A stretch of 64,000 nt of DNA. Source: Luteitalea sp. TBR-22. Its GTDB lineage: Bacteria; Acidobacteriota; Vicinamibacteria; Vicinamibacterales; Vicinamibacteraceae. A model generated the notes under the pieces. It saw nothing but the letters and a program-made list of their open reading frames with translations. It had not been told where the DNA came from and did no database searches. Both the position numbers and the translations under genes were made by a program. The stretch's first letter is position 1. The number at the start of each line of letters is the position of its first letter. The DNA lies in NCBI RefSeq assembly GCF_016865485.1, contig NZ_AP024452.1, positions 1,076,501 to 1,140,500 on the forward strand. The letters are read 5' to 3'. This document shows positions 10,201 to 19,002 of the stretch, piece by piece.

Positions 10201-10323
10201 GAGCGTTCGCTCGGCATCGAGCGCCGCAAGCGGCGGTGCCAGCCACGTCGTCGCCGCGAGCAGGACGCCGGTCACCGAGGCCGCGCCAGCGACGTGCCTA
10301 CGGCAGGTAGTGAAAGCGTTCAA
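7231..10323 (-). CDS. Two-component propeller sensor histidine kinase (HisKA_3 type)
   Basis: A 1030-residue membrane kinase. After a signal/anchor (about 15-35), residues 40-690 form periplasmic Reg_prop beta-propeller repeats; DGYLWIGAEKGLVRFDG and DGSVWIGTDRGMARW are typical blades. A Y_Y_Y domain follows (LPPGSYRFRLVASNSDG), then a transmembrane helix near 775. The cytoplasmic part has HisKA_3 with His at about 806 in AQELHDTLLQG, and an HATPase domain (GREALVNAFRHADA, RDDGRGID). This is the architecture of sugar/polysaccharide-sensing kinases in Bacteroidetes and Acidobacteria. It is encoded between a GH16-like lipoprotein (26-bp overlap) and its response regulator (4-bp overlap). The exact start within the upstream overlap is uncertain. 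Confidence 0.93.
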   Translation of the reverse strand: MNAFTTCRRHVAGAASVTGVLLAATTWLAPPLAALDAERTLGQYLRTRWSSESGFPGGPVHAIAQTADGYLWIGAEKGLVRFDGLTFQLVDPRAGTGAGAAVLGVTAPADGSLWARLRGVGLVRSHDGRLDHLGAAPGAPRSVVTAMGLTREGAALFATIAHGTQTHRDGRFASVIAAGVLPSSSFVVALADTGDGSLWLGTRDAGLLRVSGTRAVRYTEGLPDSKINCLLASPDGSVWIGTDRGMARWSGAAITQDGVPMALRRVAVLSLTRDRDGNLWVAAGTQGLLRLAADGSVQSATDAGWSGGHVAATFEDRDGNLWIGTDRGLERWRAPMFTTYTPAHGLPADPSGPIHADSDGRVWFGPATGGLYWLRDGRVSAVTAPGLRGDVVYSIHGEGTEIWVGWQRGGLMRLRVGSDEAIAIDRITQRDGLAQDSVFAVHRTRSGATWAGTLSAGATLVTQGRLVTYDTRSGLPSNTVASLLEARDGTMWFGTPNGVAARSPGGWRTFTTADGLPSNDIITLFEDRRGTLWVGTTKGLAVIRAGKALVVDGNDRALRGPILGLAEDGRGWLWMHAADEILRVRRQALLDNAVLPGDVRRLGIADGLPGLDAIKRHRVLTQDDKGRIWMALTGGLSMTDPARADGRTLPSATQIAQLTADGVSVPTDGPIRLAPSRRIALGYAGLSLSVPERVRFRYRLDGFDRDWNEPTAERQVVFTNLPPGSYRFRLVASNSDGAWNGAESTLSFEIEPWFWQTVWFQLTSMTAAGLAGWGLYRLRVRQVARRLTARFEERLAERTRIAQELHDTLLQGFLSASMQLHVAVEALPRDVPARQSLERVHHLMRRVIDEGRHAVIGLRAPGTTSPDLALAFAGVQQEFGSAGPAYRVVVEGRPRALEPMVRDEVYRIGREALVNAFRHADATQVELEIEYGPRNLSLLVRDDGRGIDPGSLRDGTDGHFGIVGMRERAGRIGGTFRIRSRPGAGTEVELRVPGPLAFERRSSRWFPWKVTGRRPSGIPAPRRGETEEQS

Positions 10324-11392
10324 TGACGACCTCGACGTCAGCCTCCGGCGGCTTCGGCGCGTAGCGGAAGTAGTACAGGTTCATCCGGACCCGTTCGGCG
10401 CCCGGCGACGGCACGCCCGACACGAATGCCTTGCGATGCACGACGGGGTTGCCAAGCGCCTGGCGACCGCGCGTCGTCTGGAAGGACACGCGCCCCGGCT
10501 CCCAGCGGAAGGCGTGGGTCAGGAGCCCGGCCGGTGCCGAGAAGCGGGCGACGTTGGCCGGGACGTAATACGGCTGCACCACGTACTGCGCGTTCGGCAG
10601 GTCCGGATCGCCCCACCGGCTGATCTCGATGTCGAGTTCCCGGTGGTTCTGGTCGGCCGCCTCGTCGTCCCACACCAGCATGCCCAGGGTCGCGGCGGCA
10701 TCGAGCGTCGAGGTGTCGCGAACCGTGAAGGCGTACGTGCCGTAGCCGAGCGATCGCGTGAGGATCACCTCGGCGCTGGTCCACTGTCGGTCGCGCTGCG
10801 CCAGGCGCAGGTGCAACGCGCCGTCGGTGTCCACCCAGGCGTTGTCCTGGTGATAGGCGTTCCGCCCCCCGCGGTCGCTGGCGTTCTGCCGGACCTGCCA
10901 TTCGTAACCGCTGAATGTCAGCACCTTCGGCGGGTCGGCATCGTGGCCGCTGCCCGCCACCGTGGCGACCGCCACCACCTTGCCGCCGGGCGTCGGCAAG
11001 GCTTCGATGGTGTCGACCGGCTGGAACGTCGCGTCGACGAGCAGGGCCGCGTACTCGGTGCCGAGATGGGTGGTGTTCTCCCACGAGCCATCCGGGCGGA
11101 TGTCGGTGAACGGCTCGGCGGTCAGCGGCTGGATCCACCACGGCCCCGCCTTGGCGTAGAGCACGACGCGCTGCGTGGGCCGCGCGCCGATCACCCGACC
11201 GGCGATACGGCTGGTCCGATCGGGTCCGCCGGCAGCCACGGGCGGCACGGTCGTGAAACCGATCACCGGAACCGCCGGCGTCGCCGATCGCCCACCGCCG
11301 CAGCCGACCGCGACCAGGAACAGGAACGCGAGTGCCTGTCGGGCGGCGCGCACGATCATGGCGGGTGCGCCACCCGTCGCATGCACGGTCAT
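10298..11392 (-). CDS. Lipoprotein with GH16-like beta-sandwich domain
   Basis: This 364-residue protein has an N-terminal hydrophobic stretch ending in a lipobox-like VAVGC, so it is probably an outer-membrane or periplasmic lipoprotein. The C-terminal two thirds resemble glycoside hydrolase family 16/concanavalin-like lectin folds: LTFSGYEWQVRQN, a 'YGTYAFTVRD' edge strand and ELDIEISRWGDP, close to the GH16 E-x-D-x(x)-E signature (the acidic E-L-D-I-E is present). Proteins of this type bind or cleave beta-glucans. The start may be ATG 11392 or 11359. It heads the operon with the propeller sensor kinase, which fits a carbohydrate-sensing module. Confidence 0.75.
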   Translation of the reverse strand: MTVHATGGAPAMIVRAARQALAFLFLVAVGCGGGRSATPAVPVIGFTTVPPVAAGGPDRTSRIAGRVIGARPTQRVVLYAKAGPWWIQPLTAEPFTDIRPDGSWENTTHLGTEYAALLVDATFQPVDTIEALPTPGGKVVAVATVAGSGHDADPPKVLTFSGYEWQVRQNASDRGGRNAYHQDNAWVDTDGALHLRLAQRDRQWTSAEVILTRSLGYGTYAFTVRDTSTLDAAATLGMLVWDDEAADQNHRELDIEISRWGDPDLPNAQYVVQPYYVPANVARFSAPAGLLTHAFRWEPGRVSFQTTRGRQALGNPVVHRKAFVSGVPSPGAERVRMNLYYFRYAPKPPEADVEVVIERFHYLP

Positions 11393-11606
11393 TTCAAGGT
11401 CGCCTTACCAAACGGTACGCGGCCATTCTACAGCCAACGTCGGCCACCGTCGGGTCGCGACATCGGCCCGAACGGGTGCGTCACGGCAGGCATCTCGAAC
11501 TGTCGAGCTGTCGACGCGACGAACTTCGGAGCCAGCCACCTGCTGCCGAGTTGCATGTGCTTGAATAGCCGGGCCCCTCGCCTCGGGGGCCACCACCATC
11601 ACGACC

Positions 11607-12737
11607 ATGCACATCGCCCCGTTTGCCGTCGAGCAGTGGATGAACGCCCATGAGACCCGCTGCGCGCTCAACCTCGCCGAGACCTGCATCGAATCGCTCA
11701 CCCTGGGGGAACTGCTCGACCTGGCCGGCGTGCGCGACGCCCTGTTGGCCGACCTGCGGCCGATCAAGCTGACGTACGGCGAGATCGAAGGCAGCGAGCG
11801 GCTCCGCACGGCGATCGCGGCGCTCTACGCGCGGCAGTCCTGGCGCGACGTGCTGATCACGCATGGCGCCTCGGGCGCGAATGCGCTCGTGTACCAGGCG
11901 CTGGTCGGGGCTGGCGATCGCGTCGTCACCGTCGTGCCGACGTACCAGCAGCACGAGGCGATTCCCGAGAGCCTCGGCGCCGACGTGCAACGCCTGCGCC
12001 TGCGCGCCGACGACGGGTACCGGCTGGACCTCGATGCCCTGCGCGCGCTGGTCACGCCAGGCACGCGGCTGATCGCACTCACCAATCCCAACAACCCGAC
12101 CGGCGCGCTGCTCGATGCCGAGGCACTGACGACGATCGTGGCAATGGCCGACGCGGTCGGCGCGTACGTCCTGTGTGACGAGGTCTACCGCGACGCCACC
12201 CACGACGACGAGGCGCCGGTGCCGTCGATCGCCGACCTCTACGCCAGGGGCATCAGCACGGGCAGCATGTCCAAGGCCTACTCGCTCGCGGGCGTGCGAC
12301 TGGGGTGGATCTGCGGTCCACCCGCGGTATTGCGCGCCGCCGAAGTGCACCGCGACTACAACACCATCAGCGTCGGACGCATCGACGACCTGCTGGCGGC
12401 GATCGCGCTCGAGTCGAGAGACGCGATCCTCGCGCGCAACCGGCACATCGTGCGCACCAACCTCGCCGTGCTCGAGGCATGGGTGGCGGCAGAGCCGCTG
12501 ATCTCCTGGGTGAAGCCGCGCGCCGGCACCATCGCGCTGCTGGCGTACGACCTCGACATGTCGTCGGAGGCCTTCTGCCTCCGCCTGCTCGAGGAGACCG
12601 GCGTGCTGTTCACGCCGGGCAGCGCGTTTGGCGTCGAGGGCACGGTTCGCATCGGCTACGCCAACAACCCCACCGTGCTCGCCGACGGCCTGCGCGAGGT
12701 GTCGGGCTTCCTGCGTCGGCTCGAGCCGCCCGCGTAG
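11607..12737 (+). CDS. PLP-dependent aminotransferase, class I/II
   Basis: A 376-residue fold-type I PLP enzyme. Landmarks are the TYGEIEGSERLR motif (about 54-65), HGASGANALVYQAL for the phosphate-binding loop, TNPNNPTGALLD with the substrate/PLP-contacting Asn, CDEVYRD with the Asp that pairs with the pyridine nitrogen, and the Schiff-base Lys223 in GSMSKAYSLAGVRLGW. The C-terminal domain includes the carboxylate-binding Arg candidate in TVRIGYANN. The substrate is an amino acid, but which one cannot be read from sequence. It resembles the capreomycidine-synthase/aspartate-aminotransferase branch only loosely. It appears to be a single-gene unit. Confidence 0.9.
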   Translation: MHIAPFAVEQWMNAHETRCALNLAETCIESLTLGELLDLAGVRDALLADLRPIKLTYGEIEGSERLRTAIAALYARQSWRDVLITHGASGANALVYQALVGAGDRVVTVVPTYQQHEAIPESLGADVQRLRLRADDGYRLDLDALRALVTPGTRLIALTNPNNPTGALLDAEALTTIVAMADAVGAYVLCDEVYRDATHDDEAPVPSIADLYARGISTGSMSKAYSLAGVRLGWICGPPAVLRAAEVHRDYNTISVGRIDDLLAAIALESRDAILARNRHIVRTNLAVLEAWVAAEPLISWVKPRAGTIALLAYDLDMSSEAFCLRLLEETGVLFTPGSAFGVEGTVRIGYANNPTVLADGLREVSGFLRRLEPPA

Positions 12738-12874
12738 CGGCCGTCGGCGCCGATCGTCGCCGTAGGGGGCGCGCTCGTATCAGATCCCGGAAGATGCGGC
12801 AGGCCCGGTCACCAGGCGGATGTGGCAAGGCGCGGAGGTAGGCATCGAGGCAGCGCGTCGCGACGACGATCGCG

Positions 12875-13630
12875 TCAGGTGGTGAGGAATGCGCGGCGGA
12901 AGAACAAGACGGTCATCGTGATCGCGATCACCAGCATCACCGCACGCACGAGTCTGGCCGGGAGCCGCTTGCCCAGGTGCGCGCCGAGGTAGCCGCCCGC
13001 CATCGCGCCCAGCCCGAGCGCGACGCTCTGCCTCCACCACACCATGCCGAGCAGCGCGAAGCAGACGACGGCCACCATGTTGGCGGCCGTCACCATCACC
13101 ATCCGCGCGGGGTTGAGCGCCTTGATGTCGGCCGCGGTGAACAGGCTCCAGGCGGCGAGCATCATCAGGCCGACGCCGCCGCCGAAATAGCCGCCGTACG
13201 TGCCGAGGACGAACTGGACGCCGAGCACCGTCGTGCGTCCCACCGCGACGCGCGACCGCACGCGGCTTCCGAGCCTGGGTCCGAGCATCAGCGTGATGGT
13301 CGCAGCCAGCAGCAGGAAAGGCAGCACGCGATCGAAGAGCGTGGTCGGCGTCCAGACGAGGAGCAGCGCGCCACACAAGCCGCCGAGGAGCGTCACGACG
13401 AGCGACGGCGCGAACGGCAGGCCGTCCACCGTCGTCAACCCGCCCCGGTAGACCCACGCGCTGGTGACACCGCCAGGGAAGAGCGCCGCCGTGCTCGAGG
13501 CGTTCGCGGCAACCGACGGGAGCCCGGCCGCGATCAGCGCTGGCAGGGTCACGAAGCTGCCGCCCCCCGCGAGGGCGTTCATGGCTCCACCGATCAGTCC
13601 TGCCGAGGCCAGCATCACGAGGGTCTTCAT
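12875..13630 (-). CDS. TauE/SafE family sulfite/anion exporter-like permease
   Basis: A 251-residue inner-membrane protein with seven to eight hydrophobic helices. The duplicated TauE/SafE signature is visible: LIGGAMNALAGGGSFVTLPAL near the N-terminus and GTYGGYFGGGVGLMMLA in the second half. The family moves organosulfonates, sulfite or other small organic anions; the substrate is unknown here. I use ATG 13630 rather than the longer in-frame codon at 13684 because the first helix starts immediately after it. It is divergent from the M16 protease gene across about 100 bp. Confidence 0.9.
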   Translation of the reverse strand: MKTLVMLASAGLIGGAMNALAGGGSFVTLPALIAAGLPSVAANASSTAALFPGGVTSAWVYRGGLTTVDGLPFAPSLVVTLLGGLCGALLLVWTPTTLFDRVLPFLLLAATITLMLGPRLGSRVRSRVAVGRTTVLGVQFVLGTYGGYFGGGVGLMMLAAWSLFTAADIKALNPARMVMVTAANMVAVVCFALLGMVWWRQSVALGLGAMAGGYLGAHLGKRLPARLVRAVMLVIAITMTVLFFRRAFLTT

Positions 13631-13728
13631 GGGCGCGTCCGCGCGCCATTGTGACAGCGTCCCGATGACTGCCAGCCGCTCCACGGCCGGGCGCGACGCC
13701 CGGATGCCGATTGTGGAACCATGGAGCC

Positions 13729-16575
13729 ATGACCACGTGCGCCCGCACTTCGTTGATCGTGATGCTGTCGGCCCTGACCCTCGGCACCGGCATGGCCTTC
13801 GCGGGCCAGCGGGCCGTCGTGTCCGGGGCGCACGACGCGCCCCTGACCGACACCGTCCCCGTCGATCCCCGGATCACGGTGGGCACCCTGGCCAACGGGA
13901 TGCGCTACTACATCCGGGCCAACAAGCAGCCGCAGAACCGTGCCGAGATCCGGCTCGTGGTCAACGCCGGATCGGTCCTCGAGGACGACGACCAGCGCGG
14001 GCTGGCGCACTTTGTCGAGCACATGGCGTTCAACGGCACGCGCCACTTCCCCAAGCAGGAGGTGATCGCGTTCCTGCAGTCGACCGGCATGCGCTTCGGC
14101 GCCCACATCAACGCCAACACCGGCTTCGACCAGACGGTCTACGAGCTGCGGATTCCGACCGACAGTCCTGCCGTCATCGACAAGGCGCTGCTGATCCTCG
14201 AGGACTGGGCGAGCGCCGTCTCGTTCGAGCCGGCCGAGATCGACAAGGAACGCGGCGTCATCCTCGAGGAATGGCGCACGGGCCTGGGCGCCAACGCGCG
14301 GATCCTCGACGCGCAGCTGCCGGTGCTGCTGAAGGACTCCCGCTACGCCGAGCGATTGCCCATCGGCAAGCCGGAGACCCTCCGCACGTTCTCCCACGAC
14401 CGCCTGAAGAAGTTCTACACCGACTGGTACCGACCCGACCTGATGGCGGTGATCGTCGTCGGCGACTTCGATCCGGCGGCCATGGAGACCCTCATCAAGG
14501 CGCACTTCGCCTCGATTCCGGCAGCGGTCAACCCACGGCCCCGACCCGTGTACGACGTCCCGGAACAGCCTGGCACGCGCTACACGATCGCCACCGACCC
14601 CGAGGCGACGCGGACCACCGTCGGCGTCTCCAGCACCATGCCGGCGCGCGACCAGTCGACGCTTGGCGCCTACCGGCAGCTGACGATCGAGCGGACGTTC
14701 GCGGCGCTCCTGTCGGCGCGGCTCTCGGAGATGGCGCAGAAGCCCGGCGCGCCGTTCCTGGACGCACAGACCAATCGAGGCCTCTTCGTGCAGTCGACCG
14801 AGGCCACCACGATGAGTGCCCTCGTGCCCGACGGCGGCGCCGAGAAGGGACTGGCCGCGCTCCTCGCCGAGGCCGATCGCGTTGCCAGGTTCGGCTTCAC
14901 ACAGTCGGAGCTCGACCGCTACAGGCTGAGCATCCTGCGCATCTTCGAGCAGCTCGCCTCGTCCAACGACGAACACACCTCCGAGTCGCTCGCCGACGAG
15001 TTCATCCGCAACTTCACCCAGGGGGAGCCGATCCCGGGCATCACCTACGAGTACGCGCTCGCCCGCCGGTTCCTGCCGGAGATCACCCTGGCCGACATCA
15101 ACGGCCTGGCTCGCGGTTGGATCCCCGAGCGGAACCGCGTGGTGTCGGTGACCGCGCCACGCAAGGACGGCGTCACCGTCGCGACCGAGGCGTCCCTGGC
15201 GGCCGTGATCAAGGACGCGGGCGCGGCCGCGTTGACGGCCTACGTCGACACCGTCAGCACGAAGCCCCTCCTCGACCCGCTGCCCCGGCCGGGCGCAGTG
15301 GCCAGGACGGAATCGAAGCCGTCAGGCATCACCGAGTGGACGCTGTCCAACGGCGTGCGCGTGGTGCTCCGGCCGACCACCTTCAAGCAGGACGAGGTGC
15401 TGTTTCGCGCCTTCAGTCCCGGCGGGACCTCGCTGGCGTCCGATGGTGACTTCATCGCCGCCGAGACGGCCGATCGGATCGTCGCGCAGGGCGGGCTCGG
15501 CGCCTTCAACGCCATCGACGTGAGCAAGAAGCTCGCCGGCAAGGCGGCGTTCGTGCGCCCGGACATCGACGAGATGTTCGAGGGACTGAACGGCCGCGCG
15601 TTGAATCGCGACCTCGAGACGATGTTCCAGTTGATCTACCTGACGTTCACCCAGCCACGGGCAGACGCCGAGGCCTTCCGTACCGCGACCGAACAGCTGA
15701 ACGCGGCGCTGGCCAACCGCCAGGCGCTTCCGGAAGCGGCCTTCGAGGACGCGCTCACGGCCGCGGTCAGCCAGAACCACGTGCGCGCCCTGCCGTTGAC
15801 CCGCGAGGCAGTGGCTCGAATGAGCCTCGACAAGTCGATGGCCTTCTATCGGGACCGCTTCGCTGACGCCAGCGACTTCACGTTCGTCTTCGTCGGCAGC
15901 TTCGACCTGGCGACCATCAAGCCGCTCGTCGAGCGTTACCTGGGCAGCCTGCCGTCGCTCCGCCGCAAGGAAGCCGGTCGGGACGTCGGCATCCGTCCGC
16001 CAGCCGACGTCGTCGAGAAGCTGGTGACCAAAGGCACGACGCCCAAGAGCCAGGTCGGCGTCGTCTTCACCGGGCCGTTCGAGAACAACCCGAAGAACCG
16101 CCTGATCGTCCGGACGATGGCCGATACGCTGGCGGGGAACCTGCAGCGCGTGCTGCGCGAGGACCTCGGCGGCACGTACGGCGTCAGCGTCGTGCCGACG
16201 TTCACCAAGCAGCCGGTCGGGGAGTACCGCATCTCGATCCTGTTCGCCTGCGACCCGGCGCGTGCGTCCGATCTCGTCAAGGCGCTGTTTGCCGTCGTCG
16301 ACGACTTCAAGACACGCGGGCCGAGCGACGGCCAGGTGGCCGACGCGCAGGCGGCGCTGCGGCGCGATCTCGAGATCGACAGCCGCCAGAACGGCTCGAT
16401 CCTGAACCAGCTGGTGTTTGCCTATCAGTACGGCGAACCGGTGCCCGACGTCACCACGTGGCGTGGGCTGTACGACCAACTGGGCGCGTCGCTGCTGCGC
16501 GACGCCGCGAGCACGTACCTGAACACGAACCGCTACGTCAAGGTCGTGCTGATGCCGGAAGGGACCACGCCGTGA
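13729..16575 (+). CDS. M16 family zinc metalloprotease, secreted
   Basis: A 948-residue periplasmic/outer-membrane-associated protease with a signal peptide (SLIVMLSALTLGTGMAFAGQ). It has the inverted zinc motif H-x-x-E-H as HFVEHMAF (His94, Glu97, His98), with the downstream glutamate in the DKERGVILEEWR region. Two M16 halves are present: the catalytic N-half and a C-half lacking the zinc motif (about 510-948, starting TEWTLSNGVRVVLRPTT). This is the pitrilysin/PqqL-like two-domain form common in Bacteroidetes and Acidobacteria, where such proteins degrade peptides. ATG 13729 is chosen over the TTG at 13711. It ends 12 bp before a convergent gene. Confidence 0.93.
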   Translation: MTTCARTSLIVMLSALTLGTGMAFAGQRAVVSGAHDAPLTDTVPVDPRITVGTLANGMRYYIRANKQPQNRAEIRLVVNAGSVLEDDDQRGLAHFVEHMAFNGTRHFPKQEVIAFLQSTGMRFGAHINANTGFDQTVYELRIPTDSPAVIDKALLILEDWASAVSFEPAEIDKERGVILEEWRTGLGANARILDAQLPVLLKDSRYAERLPIGKPETLRTFSHDRLKKFYTDWYRPDLMAVIVVGDFDPAAMETLIKAHFASIPAAVNPRPRPVYDVPEQPGTRYTIATDPEATRTTVGVSSTMPARDQSTLGAYRQLTIERTFAALLSARLSEMAQKPGAPFLDAQTNRGLFVQSTEATTMSALVPDGGAEKGLAALLAEADRVARFGFTQSELDRYRLSILRIFEQLASSNDEHTSESLADEFIRNFTQGEPIPGITYEYALARRFLPEITLADINGLARGWIPERNRVVSVTAPRKDGVTVATEASLAAVIKDAGAAALTAYVDTVSTKPLLDPLPRPGAVARTESKPSGITEWTLSNGVRVVLRPTTFKQDEVLFRAFSPGGTSLASDGDFIAAETADRIVAQGGLGAFNAIDVSKKLAGKAAFVRPDIDEMFEGLNGRALNRDLETMFQLIYLTFTQPRADAEAFRTATEQLNAALANRQALPEAAFEDALTAAVSQNHVRALPLTREAVARMSLDKSMAFYRDRFADASDFTFVFVGSFDLATIKPLVERYLGSLPSLRRKEAGRDVGIRPPADVVEKLVTKGTTPKSQVGVVFTGPFENNPKNRLIVRTMADTLAGNLQRVLREDLGGTYGVSVVPTFTKQPVGEYRISILFACDPARASDLVKALFAVVDDFKTRGPSDGQVADAQAALRRDLEIDSRQNGSILNQLVFAYQYGEPVPDVTTWRGLYDQLGASLLRDAASTYLNTNRYVKVVLMPEGTTP

Positions 16576-16587
16576 TCCGCCTGGCCA

Positions 16588-17991
16588 TCACGGCATCGCG
16601 CCGGTGGGCGTGACCGCGCCACCGAGCACTTCCGGGTAGCGCGCGACCGTCGCGGGCAGATCGGCGGCCGCGCCGGTCAGCGGGCCGGTGAGGAAGGCCG
16701 CCAGGATGTCGGCTGCCACCTGCTGGGTAGCCGCTGGGCCACGACTCCCGCCCATGACCTGCGCCAGCAGCCACCGCCCCGGAGGCGCGAAGAAGAACGG
16801 CACGTCGGTGAAGCTGTAGTGGTTGCTGCGCCTGATCTCGTAGCGGAAGCCCGGCGCCGTCATCCGGGCGAGCAGCCGGCCGTTGCCGTTGATGAAGAAC
16901 GCGCTGTGGCGGGTCTCGGTACGGTCGCTCTGGAGCAGCAGGAACGGCCGGGTCAGTTGGCGATCGGGAAGATCGCCATAGGGTGTGCCATCGATGTTGG
17001 CCGCGGCCACGACGCGCGTGTCTTCACTCATCGCCGCGATCGCGGCGGCGCCGCCGAAGGAGTGGCCCACCACCGCAACCTTCGAGCCGTCGATCAGGCC
17101 GCCTCGCAGCGGCGGCGACAATGCATCCGGCCGCGCGAGCTGGTCGATCACGAAGCGGACGTCGGCGGCCCGCAGGGCCTGCTGGCGAGCCATGTAGCGA
17201 GAGCGGTCCCGCTCCCCGGGCAGCAGGGTCTCGCGGGTACCGACGACCCGGCTATCAGGAAGCTGCACCACGGCCGACTCGTAGGGATGGTCCAGCACGA
17301 AGACGACGAAGCCGCGGCCTGCCAGCCGGGTCGCGAGTCCGGTGTAGACGGCGCGAGGCGCCCCGTAGCCTGGCGAGAAGATGACCACCGGCCACGGCCG
17401 CTCGGCGGGAGACAACGGCGCCAGGTGTTCGGCATGCGTGTCGATCTGGCCGTAGCGGCGCAGCAGGAAGCCGGGCATCACGCTGACCTGCGCCGGCAGC
17501 CGATCGATCCCGTCGACGTAGGGCAGTCGCGCGACACGCCCGCGATGCGCGCGCGTCGTCGGATACCAGGCCTGGGCGATCACGCTCCGCCGGTCGGTCG
17601 ACTCCGGTGTGTGCGGCTCGTCGCGCGCGTCGTCGGTCCAGCGGTAGACCTGCGTCGCGACGGCGTAACGGCCGTCGGGCTGCGGCAGCGTCGGCACCGC
17701 GGGCAGGATCCACACGCCGGCAGCGGTGGCGGTGAGGCCGATCAGGCCCAGGCGGCCGAGCCGGCGACGTGTGGGCGTCGCGTGCAGCGCCGGCAGCGCG
17801 GAGAGCGCCAGCAGCGGGTACGCCGGGAGGAACTGCCAGGTGAAGCCGCAGCGCAGCCACTGCGCACCCGCCAGCGCGACGCCGACGAGGACGGCGGCGA
17901 CCCGCAGCCCGGGGCGCCAGGCCGGGGCGAGGAGCCGCCAGGCGGCCAGGACCAGCACCACGGCCAGCAGGACCAGGTCGGGCGTCAGCAA
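16588..17991 (-). CDS. Membrane-anchored alpha/beta hydrolase (PAF-acetylhydrolase-like)
   Basis: About 467 residues. The N-terminal 110 residues contain three to four hydrophobic helices (LVLLAVVLVLAAWRLL, VAAVLVGVALAGAQWL and others). The C-terminal catalytic domain resembles the plasma PAF-acetylhydrolase/'predicted dienelactone hydrolase' group: VVIFSPGYGAPRAVYTGLA, VLDHPYES, nucleophile GHSFGGAAAIAA, and a histidine in RRSNHYSFTD. The frame stays open far upstream into antisense GNAT sequence; the most plausible start is TTG 17991, just before the first helix, though no strong Shine-Dalgarno is seen. It probably hydrolyses short-chain or oxidised lipid esters at the membrane. Confidence 0.8.
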   Translation of the reverse strand: MLTPDLVLLAVVLVLAAWRLLAPAWRPGLRVAAVLVGVALAGAQWLRCGFTWQFLPAYPLLALSALPALHATPTRRRLGRLGLIGLTATAAGVWILPAVPTLPQPDGRYAVATQVYRWTDDARDEPHTPESTDRRSVIAQAWYPTTRAHRGRVARLPYVDGIDRLPAQVSVMPGFLLRRYGQIDTHAEHLAPLSPAERPWPVVIFSPGYGAPRAVYTGLATRLAGRGFVVFVLDHPYESAVVQLPDSRVVGTRETLLPGERDRSRYMARQQALRAADVRFVIDQLARPDALSPPLRGGLIDGSKVAVVGHSFGGAAAIAAMSEDTRVVAAANIDGTPYGDLPDRQLTRPFLLLQSDRTETRHSAFFINGNGRLLARMTAPGFRYEIRRSNHYSFTDVPFFFAPPGRWLLAQVMGGSRGPAATQQVAADILAAFLTGPLTGAAADLPATVARYPEVLGGAVTPTGAMP

Positions 17992-18165
17992 TCCATCACC
18001 CGGTAATGGCCCACGGGTGTGAGGACGGTCGGCATGCCCCGAAGGTTCAGTCCCGATCGCGCGGCCGTCGTCGCGCGCGTTGCAGGGCGGTCGTATCCTG
18101 ACGTCGATGATCCATGAGTCGGCCCGGGGCGTGACGAGCACCCAGGCGAGCGCTGCCGGTGGACC

Positions 18166-19002
18166 ATGCCTCGCCTGAACGACGCGGACGAGATTCGCCG
18201 CCTGCTGCGACGCGATCCCGGCTGGTCGGTCTACGCACTCGGCGACCTCGGGCCGGCGATGTTTCCCAAGACCACCTGGTTCACGCCGGATCTGACGCTC
18301 GTGCTGCGCGACTACGGGACGGCGATCCTGTTCGCGATGGGGGCGGGCAGCGTGCGCGAAGCGCTCGCCACCCTGGACGGCCCGGTGCACCTGCAGGTGC
18401 GGCAGGACGCGCTCGACGAGATTCGACGATGGTCTTCCGTCTCGTCGGCTCAGCGGATGTGGCGCATGGTGTGGTCTGGAGATCCGGCGCCCGCGCGCAG
18501 CGACGCCCCCGCGCGGTTGGGCGCGCACGACGTCGAGGCGCTGCAGCGCCTCTATGCCGACGGGCAGGCATCAGGGGAGTCGCCGGACTTCTTCTTCCCG
18601 TCGATGGTGACCGACGGGGTCTTCCACGGCATCCGCGAGGGCCACGAGATCGTGGCCGTGGCCGGGACGCACCTGGTGTCGTGGGAGGAGGGCGTGGCGA
18701 GTATCGGCAACGTCTACACGCGACGCGACCGACGTGGACGGGGCCTCGGACGCCTCGTGGTCGCGGGCGTGCTCGGCGACCTCGTCGGGATCGAGACCAT
18801 CGGCCTCAACGTCCGCGCCGACAACGTCGCCGCGATTCACCTCTACGAGTCACTCGGCTTCGCGCGACATTGCGAGTTCTTCGAGGGGCTGGCCGAGGGG
18901 CCGCGCCGCGAGGGCGTGCCGCGTCAGGTCAGCAACAACTTGCGCGCCTCGCCGTCGGGGTCGTCGACCATCCGGCAGGGGTCGTCGAACACCATCGTCT
19001 GA
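18166..19002 (+). CDS. GNAT family N-acetyltransferase
   Basis: This 278-residue protein has an N-terminal region (1-115) like the non-catalytic half of tandem GNAT proteins and a C-terminal GNAT domain (about 120-250). The acetyl-CoA loop is seen as RDRRGRGLGRLVVAGVL (R-x-x-G-x-G/A type), followed by IGLNVRADNVAAIHLYESLGF, the usual motif B. The acceptor is unknown. Its last 79 bases lie antisense to the 3' end of the convergent carboxylesterase gene; the C-terminal 26 residues (low-complexity SPSGSSTIRQGSS) may be a read-through extension. A 23-codon ORF (18107-18178) precedes and overlaps its start. Confidence 0.85.
   Translation: MPRLNDADEIRRLLRRDPGWSVYALGDLGPAMFPKTTWFTPDLTLVLRDYGTAILFAMGAGSVREALATLDGPVHLQVRQDALDEIRRWSSVSSAQRMWRMVWSGDPAPARSDAPARLGAHDVEALQRLYADGQASGESPDFFFPSMVTDGVFHGIREGHEIVAVAGTHLVSWEEGVASIGNVYTRRDRRGRGLGRLVVAGVLGDLVGIETIGLNVRADNVAAIHLYESLGFARHCEFFEGLAEGPRREGVPRQVSNNLRASPSGSSTIRQGSSNTIV

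Noticed and set aside
7424-10326. Long ORFs antisense to the propeller sensor kinase
   Set aside because: Their translations are rich in Arg, His and Gln with no motif, while the minus strand encodes a complete kinase with all domains; they are GC-driven shadows.
13627-14976. 449-codon ORF antisense to the M16 protease
   Set aside because: It mirrors the protease coding sequence and has no recognisable domain; the protease frame has a signal peptide and zinc motif.
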